From positions 1 through 9,857 of the forward strand of contig JAGYMR010000086.1 in the NCBI GenBank assembly GCA_018400515.1: a stretch of 9,857 nucleotides of DNA, read 5' to 3'. The position numbers were made by a program, and so were the translations under genes. Under the pieces are notes generated by a model. That model was not told the origin of the DNA. It searched no databases and saw only the letters and a list, made by a program, of their open reading frames with translations. Each line of letters opens with the position of its first letter. Within the stretch, counting starts at the first letter, position 1. The stretch is from Tangfeifania sp. GTDB lineage: Bacteria > Bacteroidota > Bacteroidia > Bacteroidales > Prolixibacteraceae. Below are positions 1 to 7,200 of the stretch, in pieces.

Positions 1-120
1 CGATAGCCTCCCGCCGTTTCAAATTAAGGGAATTTCGGGGCAACGGCCGGTCTTGCCAAGATGCTTCTCCAAAGCCACAATGGGGCCTTTAAATTCTTCC
101 GGCCCTTCCTCCCGGAATGG

Positions 121-168
121 GAAAAAAAGATCAAATAAAAAGCACCTGCCAAATGACAGATGCTTTTA
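121..168 (-). terminator. Intrinsic terminator after tRNA-Asp
   Basis: On the minus strand a stem-loop follows the 3' end of the tRNA by about 8 nt. The arm AAAAGCA (138-144) pairs with TGCTTTT (161-167), and CTG (146-148) with CAG (157-159), with one C/A mismatch between. On the minus strand it runs into two T-rich stretches (down to 121). It fits a rho-independent terminator for the single-gene tRNA transcript. The stem is symmetric and A/T-flanked, so it could also act on the plus strand. Confidence 0.7.
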
Positions 169-175
169 ATTTTTG

Positions 176-249
176 CGGTGACGACGAGACTCGAACTCGC
201 GACCTCCGGCGTGACAGGCCGGCATTCTAACCAACTGAACTACGCCACC
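176..249 (-). tRNA. tRNA-Asp (anticodon GTC)
   Basis: The minus strand folds into a complete 74-nt cloverleaf. The acceptor arm GGTGGCG pairs with CGTCACC (one G-T wobble) and has discriminator G at 176. The anticodon stem CCGGC/GCCGG encloses loop CTGTCAC, giving anticodon GTC at 213-215, which reads aspartate codons. The T arm carries the TTCGAGT loop. CCA is not encoded: after the discriminator the sequence reads CAAAAA, so the end must be added by the CCA-adding enzyme. It is transcribed alone, with a promoter about 70 nt upstream and a terminator just downstream. Small open frames crossing this locus are not genes. Confidence 0.97.
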
Positions 250-316
250 ATATTTCTGCCTTCCAAAACCGGCGTTCAGCCCCCGGCTACAGCCGGTTTG
301 TTTTGTAAAGGTGGTG

Positions 317-346
317 CAAATATATACTTTCTTTTTTTTTCTGCAA
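317..346 (-). promoter_or_regulatory. Bacteroidota-type promoter of tRNA-Asp
   Basis: On the minus strand TATATTTG (324-317) matches the Bacteroidota -7 element TAnnTTTG, with TTG (346-344) 19 nt upstream as the -33 element. The predicted start near 311 leaves a leader of about 60 nt before the tRNA. That leader contains an 8-bp inverted repeat (AAACCGGC at 266-273, GCCGGTTT at 292-299), probably a processing structure. The match is by motif and spacing only. Confidence 0.65.
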
Positions 347-409
347 TACAAAAAGTAAATCTTTTTTAATCTCTCCTTATATCACTGATTTACAAAAAAT
401 TAGCCCCCA

Positions 410-1327
410 TCATTCCGACCGGATCAGGTGCCCGGGATCCAGGATGACCTCCCCCTCCCACCTGTAAGCAGTCAACAGCCTGCTTTTTGCCACGCAGGAA
501 TCGACGCAGCAAACATTGGGACGGATAATATGGGGTCCCTCAAAACGGCAGTAATGGCCGAAAAACACAATCGGCGCATCCGGGGGATAAGGATAGCATG
601 CTGGCAGGATCTGTTCCGGTACATCGTAAGCGGGCAGCTGGTATTTGCTTTCAAAAGACAACTCCTCAAAAGTTTTTCCGCCGGGCTGCTCCCACCAGCG
701 AATCCGGAAGGAACGGGGAGCCACCCCTTTGTTATTAACAATCCTCAGATCGCCCGGCAGCTGAAATTGCTTCCCTTTAGTAATGAGTCCGACATGCTGC
801 GCCAGTTTCGAAGCGGTTTTTTTATAGATCTTACGGAACTCCTTTTTTTTGATCTTACCGCCGGGAAGGCGGCTTTTCAGATAATCGACCGAAGGTCCGG
901 CCCAGCATGCATGAATGACCCGGATGCCATCTTTTTCAAGAAAAAGGGGCAGTGACCGGAACCATTTGAGATGGCTTTTCCACTCTTCCTGATCTTTGGC
1001 AAAAGCCTTTTGGGTTTTCAGGTTAGATATGAAATTTTTCAGTGGCGGATGTACCAGGGGGTTGCCGTTTTTATCCTTCAGTTCGGCAATCACGGCATTA
1101 ATTTCGTGATTTCCCAGGATGGCAAAGGCATCTCCGTTTTCCACCATAGTCCGTATCATCCGGACGGTTTTCCGGATCTGCGGGCCCCGGTTGATGAAAT
1201 CACCGGTAAAAATGGCTTTCCTGGAAGGATGGGTGTAGCCTCCGTTCGTTTTCTTATATCCCAGCTGAAGCAGCAGGTTCTTTAACGTTTGGGCATGTCC
1301 GTGCACATCACCGATGATATCGTACAT
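410..1327 (-). CDS. Metallophosphoesterase (PPP/ApaH-like phosphatase)
   Basis: A 305-residue cytoplasmic phosphatase of the calcineurin-like superfamily. The dimetal motifs occur in the usual order: GDVHGH (residues 6-11), GDFINRGP (42-49), GNHE (72-75), a VIHACW histidine near 138, and FGH near 261. They place it with serine/threonine protein phosphatases and the bis(5'-nucleosyl)-tetraphosphatases ApaH/PrpE; whether it acts on phosphoproteins or dinucleotides cannot be decided. I start at the ATG at 1327, because the family always begins just before GDxHG; a start at 1375 would add 16 residues and overlap the likely promoter. The third motif has Asn where the common form GDxVDRG has Asp. 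It lies 110 bp downstream of the symporter gene, with its own -7 box between, so it is probably a separate transcript. There is no clear terminator after the stop. Confidence 0.88.
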   Translation of the reverse strand: MYDIIGDVHGHAQTLKNLLLQLGYKKTNGGYTHPSRKAIFTGDFINRGPQIRKTVRMIRTMVENGDAFAILGNHEINAVIAELKDKNGNPLVHPPLKNFISNLKTQKAFAKDQEEWKSHLKWFRSLPLFLEKDGIRVIHACWAGPSVDYLKSRLPGGKIKKKEFRKIYKKTASKLAQHVGLITKGKQFQLPGDLRIVNNKGVAPRSFRIRWWEQPGGKTFEELSFESKYQLPAYDVPEQILPACYPYPPDAPIVFFGHYCRFEGPHIIRPNVCCVDSCVAKSRLLTAYRWEGEVILDPGHLIRSE

Positions 1328-1345
1328 ATGCCTGAAAATTTGTTC

Positions 1346-1353
1346 CAAAAATA
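1346..1353 (-). promoter_or_regulatory. Candidate -7 element of the phosphatase gene
   Basis: The minus strand reads TATTTTTG, matching TAnnTTTG, 18 nt before the chosen ATG at 1327. Transcription would start about 12 nt before the ATG, giving a very short leader like that of the SRPBCC gene at 7862. No good -33 TTG lies at the expected 18-19 nt. The position supports the start at 1327 over the upstream one. Confidence 0.4.
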
Positions 1354-1437
1354 ACAAAGAGTGGCAGGAAAACACAGCCGCTCTGCCATTTTTTCAAAAG
1401 GCATGGCGAATCCCGGAAATATTCCGCCGGCCATCCG

Positions 1438-3099
1438 CTACCAAAAATAGGCATAGAAAACCACAATAATGGCAATAATAATGGCAGAATTGATGACATC
1501 CCATGAATTGTAGGAAGCCCGGGTTTCTGCAATCTCCTCTTTCGACGCGGTTCCCATGGTGAGTCCTGCAATCGTTGCCGGATCTTTCTTTTTGGTGAAA
1601 TAACTGATGACTATCATGGAGAGGATAACAATCACGAACAGGTATATTTCATAATGAAGCCAGTTATGCACTAGAAAGATTTTATAGAACAGCGATGTTT
1701 CAGCGATGCTGTCGGAAAAAATATTCAGTCCAAGGCGGGTCATCCCCAGGGTGAAGCCGATGAGAAGTCCCCACAGCCCGGCAGCCGGGGTGGTTTTTTT
1801 GGAGAGGACACCCAGAAGGAATACAGCTGCAATGCCGGGAGCCAGCAGCGACTGTACATCCTGCAGGTATTCATAAAGCACCTTGCCAAGCCCGCGCATC
1901 ACAGGGATCCAGGCTATTCCGAGCAGGACAATGACCACGGTGGCCGTTCGTCCCACCCGCACGTAATGCCTTTCGCTCTGGTGAGGCCGGTACTTTTTGT
2001 AAAAATCGACGGTAAACAGCATGGCCGAGGAGTTGAACAGCGAAGCCAGCGAACTCATTAAAGCCGCCAGGATCCCGCCGATCACCACGCCGGTGAATCC
2101 CATGGGCAGCAACTCTTTCACCATGGTGGAAAAAGCCGCATCGTTGTTTTCCAGCACAAACAGCCCTTTTTGCTGCAAGGCATAGGCGATCATGCCGGGG
2201 ATCAGGAAAATAAAGACCGGCGTAAGTTTCAGGTAAGCACCGAAAATGGTTCCGCGGCGCGATTGTTTCATATTGCGTCCCGAAAGTACACGCTGAACAA
2301 TGAACTGGTCGGTACACCAATACCAGAAACCGATAATGGCGGACCCCAGAATAACGCCGGTCCACGGGAAATCAGGATCTTTCGGCGACCGGATCAGGCT
2401 GGTCATGGAATCGCCGTGCGCCGTTATGTTGGCACTGCAGATCTCCATCATTTCATTCCATCCGCCCAGTTTTACAAGTCCCAGGACCAGCACGGCCACC
2501 GAACCGATCAGCAAAATGGGGGTCTGCAATACCGATGTGTAAAGCACCGCCTTCATCCCACCAAACGTGGTGTATAAACCTGTCAGGAGAACCAGCCCGA
2601 TGGCGCTGATCCAGAAAAAATCAATGCTATAGCCGAAAAAAGTAATGTAATCAATATCAAACACATCTTTAAACACCACCCCGCCGGCATAAACCGTCAC
2701 AGCAACCTTGGTCAGGACATAACTTACCAGGGAAATAACCGAAAGAAAGGACCGCGCATGGGGATTGTAGCGCCGCTCCAGAAACTCAGGCATGGTGAAT
2801 ACTTTGCTCCGGGCATAAAAGGGGACAAAAAGCCAGCCCAGCAAAAGGATCATCCATCCGTGCATCTCCCAGTGGGCCATCGCCATTCCAGTCTCCGCAC
2901 CCGCCCCAGCAAGTCCGACCAAATGTTCCGAACCAATATTCGAGGCAAAAATGGATGCCCCGATGGCAATCCAGGTGGCATCCCTTCCGGCCAGAAAATA
3001 ATCGGCCGTGTCTTTATCTTTTTTTTTCAGTACCCAGACGACAATTCCAATCAACCCGACCATAAAAAGCCCTAAAACAATCCAGTCAAGTGTTGCCAT
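1438..3099 (-). CDS. Sodium:sugar symporter, SGLT-like (SSS family)
   Basis: A 553-residue inner-membrane transporter of the solute:sodium symporter family (LeuT fold), with about 13-14 hydrophobic helices spread over its whole length. It resembles vertebrate SGLT1 and Vibrio SglT. Visible matches include ASNIGSEHLVGLAG (52-65), YWCTDQ (260-265), YLKL (289-292) and the SSLAS stretch (349-353). By comparison with SGLT1 and SglT as I recall them, sodium-site residues A52, I55, A346, S349 and S350 are present. So are sugar-site residues N54, H59, E78, Y260, W261, K291 and Q413. A sugar or close derivative is therefore the likely substrate, moved with Na+; which one is unknown. The gene lies 35 bp after the NUDIX-type regulator on the same strand, so the two are probably one operon. 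The leader before the ATG is A-rich with no Shine-Dalgarno site. Length is normal and the frame intact. Confidence 0.93.
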   Translation of the reverse strand: MATLDWIVLGLFMVGLIGIVVWVLKKKDKDTADYFLAGRDATWIAIGASIFASNIGSEHLVGLAGAGAETGMAMAHWEMHGWMILLLGWLFVPFYARSKVFTMPEFLERRYNPHARSFLSVISLVSYVLTKVAVTVYAGGVVFKDVFDIDYITFFGYSIDFFWISAIGLVLLTGLYTTFGGMKAVLYTSVLQTPILLIGSVAVLVLGLVKLGGWNEMMEICSANITAHGDSMTSLIRSPKDPDFPWTGVILGSAIIGFWYWCTDQFIVQRVLSGRNMKQSRRGTIFGAYLKLTPVFIFLIPGMIAYALQQKGLFVLENNDAAFSTMVKELLPMGFTGVVIGGILAALMSSLASLFNSSAMLFTVDFYKKYRPHQSERHYVRVGRTATVVIVLLGIAWIPVMRGLGKVLYEYLQDVQSLLAPGIAAVFLLGVLSKKTTPAAGLWGLLIGFTLGMTRLGLNIFSDSIAETSLFYKIFLVHNWLHYEIYLFVIVILSMIVISYFTKKKDPATIAGLTMGTASKEEIAETRASYNSWDVINSAIIIAIIVVFYAYFW

Positions 3100-3134
3100 T
3101 TTTTATATTTTTGGTTTGATTTTGTTTTAACGTT

Positions 3135-3815
3135 TCACAATTTGACGATCCGCTCAAGCATTTCATCGGCTTTATCAGTTTTTACTCTATACAGGTAAGC
3201 TCCTTTCTTTGATTCGGTGGCGTTCTTTTGATCCATTCGCTCCAGCACGTTAAGGGAAAGGATCTTTTTCCGGAAGTTCCCCGGATCGAACGACCGCTGA
3301 TAGATGGCTTCATATAGTTTCCGCAACTGCAGCAAGGTAAATTTACGGGGCAACAGTTCACTCCCCACCAGGCTGCTACCGGCTTTTTGCTGCAATTTTT
3401 CCAGTGCGTTTTTAACCATTGCAGGGTGATCGAAAATAAGGCCGGGCAATTGACTAACCGGCCACCAGCGGGCACCGAAAGCTTCGGCCCTGCTTTTATC
3501 GTACCGGTCGATGGGAATGAGCGCAAAAAAAACAATGCTGATTACGCGTTCATATATTTCGCGTTCAGGTGCTGAAAAAGCCCCCACCTGCTCAAGAAAA
3601 ATATTGTCCAACCCGGTAGTCTGTTTTAAAACACGAGCGGCGGCCTGTTCGGCAGCCTCTCCTTCACGGATAAAGCCCCCCATTAAGGACCAGGAACCTT
3701 TTACCGGCTCAAACGCCCGGGGATACAGCAAAAGCTTCAGGGCTCCTGCCTCGTAGCCGAAAACCACGCAGTCGACAGCAACCAGAAATTTGGATTGCTC
3801 CTTGTAATAATGCAT
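3135..3815 (-). CDS. NUDIX-fold transcriptional regulator (AraR/NrtR-like)
   Basis: A 226-residue protein with an N-terminal NUDIX-like domain (about 8-140) and a C-terminal winged-helix domain (about 145-226, with RKFTLLQLRKLYEAIY as its first helix). This is the layout of NrtR and of AraR, the NUDIX-type arabinose regulator of Bacteroides. The Nudix box (47-69) keeps Gly47, Glu53 and Gly68. The catalytic core REUxEE has become RVLKQT (61-66), with none of its glutamates. It should therefore bind a ligand but not hydrolyse nucleoside diphosphates. The next gene is an SGLT-like symporter, so a role as sugar-responsive regulator of that operon, probably autoregulatory, is inferred; the sugar is not known. 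The start at 3815 fits the family length and is preceded by an A-rich leader. Confidence 0.88.
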   Translation of the reverse strand: MHYYKEQSKFLVAVDCVVFGYEAGALKLLLYPRAFEPVKGSWSLMGGFIREGEAAEQAAARVLKQTTGLDNIFLEQVGAFSAPEREIYERVISIVFFALIPIDRYDKSRAEAFGARWWPVSQLPGLIFDHPAMVKNALEKLQQKAGSSLVGSELLPRKFTLLQLRKLYEAIYQRSFDPGNFRKKILSLNVLERMDQKNATESKKGAYLYRVKTDKADEMLERIVKL

Positions 3816-3956
3816 CTTGTTCGTTCGTATATTTTTTTTCAGCTATGACACCACCAAGGCCCATGGAATAAATAATTGCTCCTGCATGATCTGTCATTCC
3901 ATGTCCGTTTCGCCCATTTAAACAGATAACTTTCCATAAACCTCACCAAACACACC

Positions 3957-3985
3957 TGATCCTGAATCCTGATAAAACAGGATCA
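3957..3985. repeat. ATCCTGA tandem and inverted repeats (operator or leader hairpin)
   Basis: Two adjoining ATCCTGA copies (3959-3965 and 3966-3972) are followed by CAGGATCA (3978-3985). The last unit pairs either with the nearer copy (ATCCTG/CAGGAT, 6-nt spacer) or with the farther one (TGATCCTG/CAGGATCA, 8 bp, 13-nt spacer); the two pairings exclude each other. It lies about 140 bp before the regulator's start codon. It could be a dimeric operator or an RNA hairpin in the leader. No T-tract follows on the minus strand, so it is not a simple terminator. Confidence 0.45.
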
Positions 3986-4016
3986 ATACCCTCAGGCCCG
4001 TTTTTAAAAAACCAAT

Positions 4017-4045
4017 CAAAATTAAAAAAGTATTTTTTACTTTTT
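4017..4045 (-). promoter_or_regulatory. Weak candidate promoter with adjoining inverted repeat
   Basis: On the minus strand TAATTTTG (4024-4017) matches the -7 form TAnnTTTG. Directly upstream, where the -7/-33 spacer would be, lies the inverted repeat AAAAAGTA (4025-4032) / TACTTTTT (4038-4045) with a 5-nt spacer. No TTG is found at the -33 distance. If real, it would give a leader of about 195 nt for the NUDIX-symporter operon. The area is very A/T-rich, so chance matches are easy. Confidence 0.25.
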
Positions 4046-4100
4046 ATTGTTTCTCATAAAAAATTCCGAAAAAAATGTTCTACAACAGGAAATGCATGGA

Positions 4101-4123
4101 GCAAAAAACAGGGCGAATCGCCC
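4101..4123 (-). terminator. Possible second terminator hairpin
   Basis: The palindrome GGGCGAATCGCCC (4111-4123) is followed on the minus strand by TG and six T residues (to about 4101). It lies about 20 bp beyond the main terminator of the Tricorn-type gene and could serve as a backup. The stem is short. Confidence 0.35.
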
Positions 4124-4142
4124 GAATTTTTGAGAACGCCCG

Positions 4143-4186
4143 CAAAAAAAATTTCCCCCGGCAGGTAATCCCTGGCGGGGGAAATT
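4143..4186 (-). terminator. Strong intrinsic terminator of the Tricorn-type gene
   Basis: Two 16-nt arms (4150-4165 and 4171-4186) pair with a single G/G mismatch around a 5-nt loop. The core is CCCCCG against CGGGGG, and on the minus strand the stem runs straight into a run of T residues (4150-4144). It starts 34 bp after the stop codon at 4220. This is a textbook rho-independent terminator and separates the protease gene from the NUDIX operon. Confidence 0.9.
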
Positions 4187-4219
4187 CCGTGGTACAACAT
4201 GCCCGGATAAATTCATCCG

Positions 4220-7200
4220 CTACTCCTCATTCTGAAGGCCCTTAGCTGTCCGGTCCTCCGGCGGGGGTGCGGGTGTCATCTTGTGGCTGTTCTCCTTTGT
4301 TTGCTCCAGTAAGACCTCCACCAGCTTTTCCATCTGGGGGTCACGGCCTTTCATCAGCAGGTTGGGGTCATCCCAGACCTTAATATCGGGCGAAACACCT
4401 TCCCCTTCCCAGAACCAGTGGCCGTCATTGTCGTAAAGCCGGGCCCCGGGGACGGTAATCATACCGCCGTCGACCAGGCGGTGTCCGGTAGCCGGTCCGA
4501 CCAGGATCCCCAGGGTTCGTTCGCCCACAATGGGACCGGCCTCCAGTTCCTGGAATGCCCAGGGGAGTCCGTCACCACCCGATCCGGCCCATCCGTTAAT
4601 CAGCATTCCCACCGGACCGGTGTTGGTTTTTACAGGGTTGGTATGGTCTTTTCCATGCCGCCAGTGCAGGTTATAGGTAACGGGCCGCTGCAGCAATTCC
4701 AGGAAACGGTCGGCAAGCTGCCCACCCCCGTTAAAACGCTCATCCAGTACAAATCCCTTTTTGTCCAGCTGCCCGTAAAACATGCGGACCAGCTCTTTCT
4801 GACCACGGGAGGAGGTATTGGACATGTATATGTATCCCAGTTGCCCGCCCGAGAGTTCATCCACCTTCCTGCGGTTATTTTCGATCCACTCCAGGTAGCG
4901 CAGGGTCCTTTCCTGAGCGGGGGAAAGGCATTTGACAATCACATCCCGGATATCCGCCGCCTCTCCTGAATCGCTGACCTGAAGCGAAACGGTCTTCCCT
5001 GCAAGCCCGGCAAAGGCAGCACAGGGATCTTCTTCCGGATTCAGGTCCACCTGGTTGACTCCCAGGATATAATCCCCCGGCGCTACATCCCCCCCGGGCT
5101 GATCAAAGGGTGAGCGGACTTCGGTATCCCATGCGGCCGGTTGCACAATCCGTTTAATGCGGTATTTTCCGTCATTGATCTCCCAGTCAATGCCCAGAAA
5201 TCCATTCGTACGCGAGGGAGCCTGCTCCACATCGCCTCCGGCGGCATAGGTATGGCCTGCACTCAGCTCGGCCGCCAGGTTCAGCTGCAGATTGGTCACA
5301 TCCCGGCGGGTACGGGCATCATCCAGCAAACGGCCGTAGCGCTCCCGCATCTTCTCCCAGTTGACACCATGCATGTTGGGATCGTAAAAGAAGTCGCGGT
5401 GGCGACGCCAGGTATCCATAAAAATCTGCTGCCACTCTTCTTTGGGGATCAGGTCCATAACCAGGCCATCGGTCGGAACCGGTTTTTCGATCTTCTGGCC
5501 CGGGGCGGGCCGGATGATGCCGTACTTGCCCCCGACGGTAACGATTATGGACTCTCCGTCCGCGGTGGCAGCCGCCCGGCTCACCTGTTCCATGATTGCT
5601 TTCTCCTCGCGCTCTTTCAGGTCATAATAATGAAGGGAAGAAGCACGTTCGGCAGATCCGGTATTGGGCCGGCGCAGGTAGACCAGTTTCCCCTTGAAAG
5701 GGATCAGGGCGGCGATATTTCCTGCTTTGGGAGGAAGGAGTTCCAGGCGTGCCTCCGGATTTTTGAAATCAATTTCGACGGTCACCCCGTTTTCTTTCCC
5801 CTCTTCTTTATCTCTCCCGGCTTCATTCTTCTCCCCTTCGCCTTCCCCTTTTCCGTTTCCTTTGGGGGCTTTATCCTTCTCCCCTTCCGCTGTCTTAACG
5901 GTATCGTTTCGGGCTTCCAGTAAAGAAGGAACACCGGATGTCAGGCTCATGGAAGCAATCTGGGTGGCATTCGGATAGATCCAGGTTCCGTCATCCAGAT
6001 CAGAATAGGCAGCATCCATGTTCCGGTTGGTCAGGAAAAAAAGGTACTTCCCTTCCCTGCCAAACACGGGGAAATGATCGTCATAAAATCCGGCTGTCAG
6101 CTGATGCCTTTCTTTTTCCCGGACATCAAAAACAAAAACGGCACTGTTGGCGTTTTCCAGCCGGCGAGTAAAAGCGATCCACCGCGAGTCGGGCGACCAC
6201 GAGACCGGGTACCGGAAACGGGATCCGTGTCCTACATTCCAGAGGGTGTTGCCGGCCCGGGTCATCTTCCCGCTCTCGGCATCGACCACCCAAATGGTAT
6301 TGGTCTCATCAATAAAAGCGATCATTTTGCTGTCGGGGGACCAGAATAACCGGTACCCGAAACCTTTCCCCCGGTTGGTCAGCTGGCGGACATTTCCCTT
6401 TCCCCGGCTGTCCTGAAGGTAGATCTCATACTCTCCCGACCGGTCACTCCAGAAAGCAATGGTTTTTCCGTCGGGCGACCAGGCCGGAAGCTGGTCAAAC
6501 GCTCCGCTTGACCGGGTCATATTTTGTGTATACCCCTTTTCTGCAGGAACATTGAACAACTCACCGCGAGCTTCAAAAACGACCCGCTTTCCACCAGGCG
6601 CAGCGGTCACGTGGGCAATGCTGCTGCTTACATCTTTACGCTGCGGCATTTCAACCGACAGGTCGCTGACCACATTGATATCCAACCGTTCATATTCAAG
6701 GGTTTTCAGATCCATCAGAAACAGATCGCCGCCCTTTTCGAAAACAATATCTTCCGGGCCGGAGGTCATAAATGAGATATCAAAATCTTCAAAAAAGGTG
6801 ACCTGTTTTTTTGCTTTTGAACGGGCATCGTATTCCCAGATATTCAGCCGCATGTTGTCACCGCGATCCGACAAAAAATAGATCTTCTCCCCTGCCCAGG
6901 AAGGTTTCCCGTCGATGGCCTTGTGGCGGGTGACCCGTTCAACCGATTTGTCATCAAAATTATACACCAGGATGTCGGAAGTCAGTCCGCCCCGGTAGCG
7001 CTTGAAGGGATAATTTTCGGTAATTTTAGTGATGTAGGCCAGCTGGCGGCCATCGGGGGAAAAGCTGGCAAGCTCCCCATAAGGGATGGGAAGTTTTTCA
7101 GGAAATCCCCCCTTCTTATCGACGAGGTAAAACTGATTCAACCGCGATATTCCACTTTCCCGTGCCGAGGCGAACAGCAACCGCTCCCCGTCGGGGTGCC

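Larger units (their letters stand above)
3816..4142. other. Non-coding control region upstream of the NUDIX regulator
   Basis: No credible gene is visible here. It lies between the regulator's start and the terminator of the Tricorn-type gene, so it should hold the operon promoter. It contains a cluster of ATCCTGA repeats with inverted partner (3957-3985), an A/T-rich block (about 4000-4075) with a weak promoter-like box, and a GC-rich palindrome (4111-4123). A short frame at 3709-3897 overlapping the regulator's start does not look coding. Confidence 0.6.

Noticed and set aside
166..351. 61-codon minus-strand open frame, and the plus-strand frame at 160-369
   Set aside because: Both cross the tRNA-Asp gene and its leader, which explain the sequence; neither resembles a protein.
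428..955. 175-codon plus-strand open frame
   Set aside because: Antisense to the phosphatase gene, whose metal-binding motifs are clear; no recognisable motif in this frame.
1328..1375. Upstream start of the phosphatase at 1375
   Set aside because: It would add 16 residues before the conserved GDVHGH start and include the likely -7 box; the ATG at 1327 fits the family.
1414..1426. Inverted repeat CGGAA-ATA-TTCCG after the symporter stop
   Set aside because: The stem is short and no T-tract follows on the minus strand, so I do not call it a terminator.
3108..3117. TATTTTTG-like box on the plus strand between symporter and regulator
   Set aside because: It faces into the regulator's antisense strand and lies in A/T-rich sequence; no gene would be served.
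5141..5923. 260-codon plus-strand open frame
   Set aside because: It lies wholly antisense to the protease gene, has no recognisable domain, and its Pro/Phe-rich end simply mirrors the Lys/Glu-rich insert of the sense protein.
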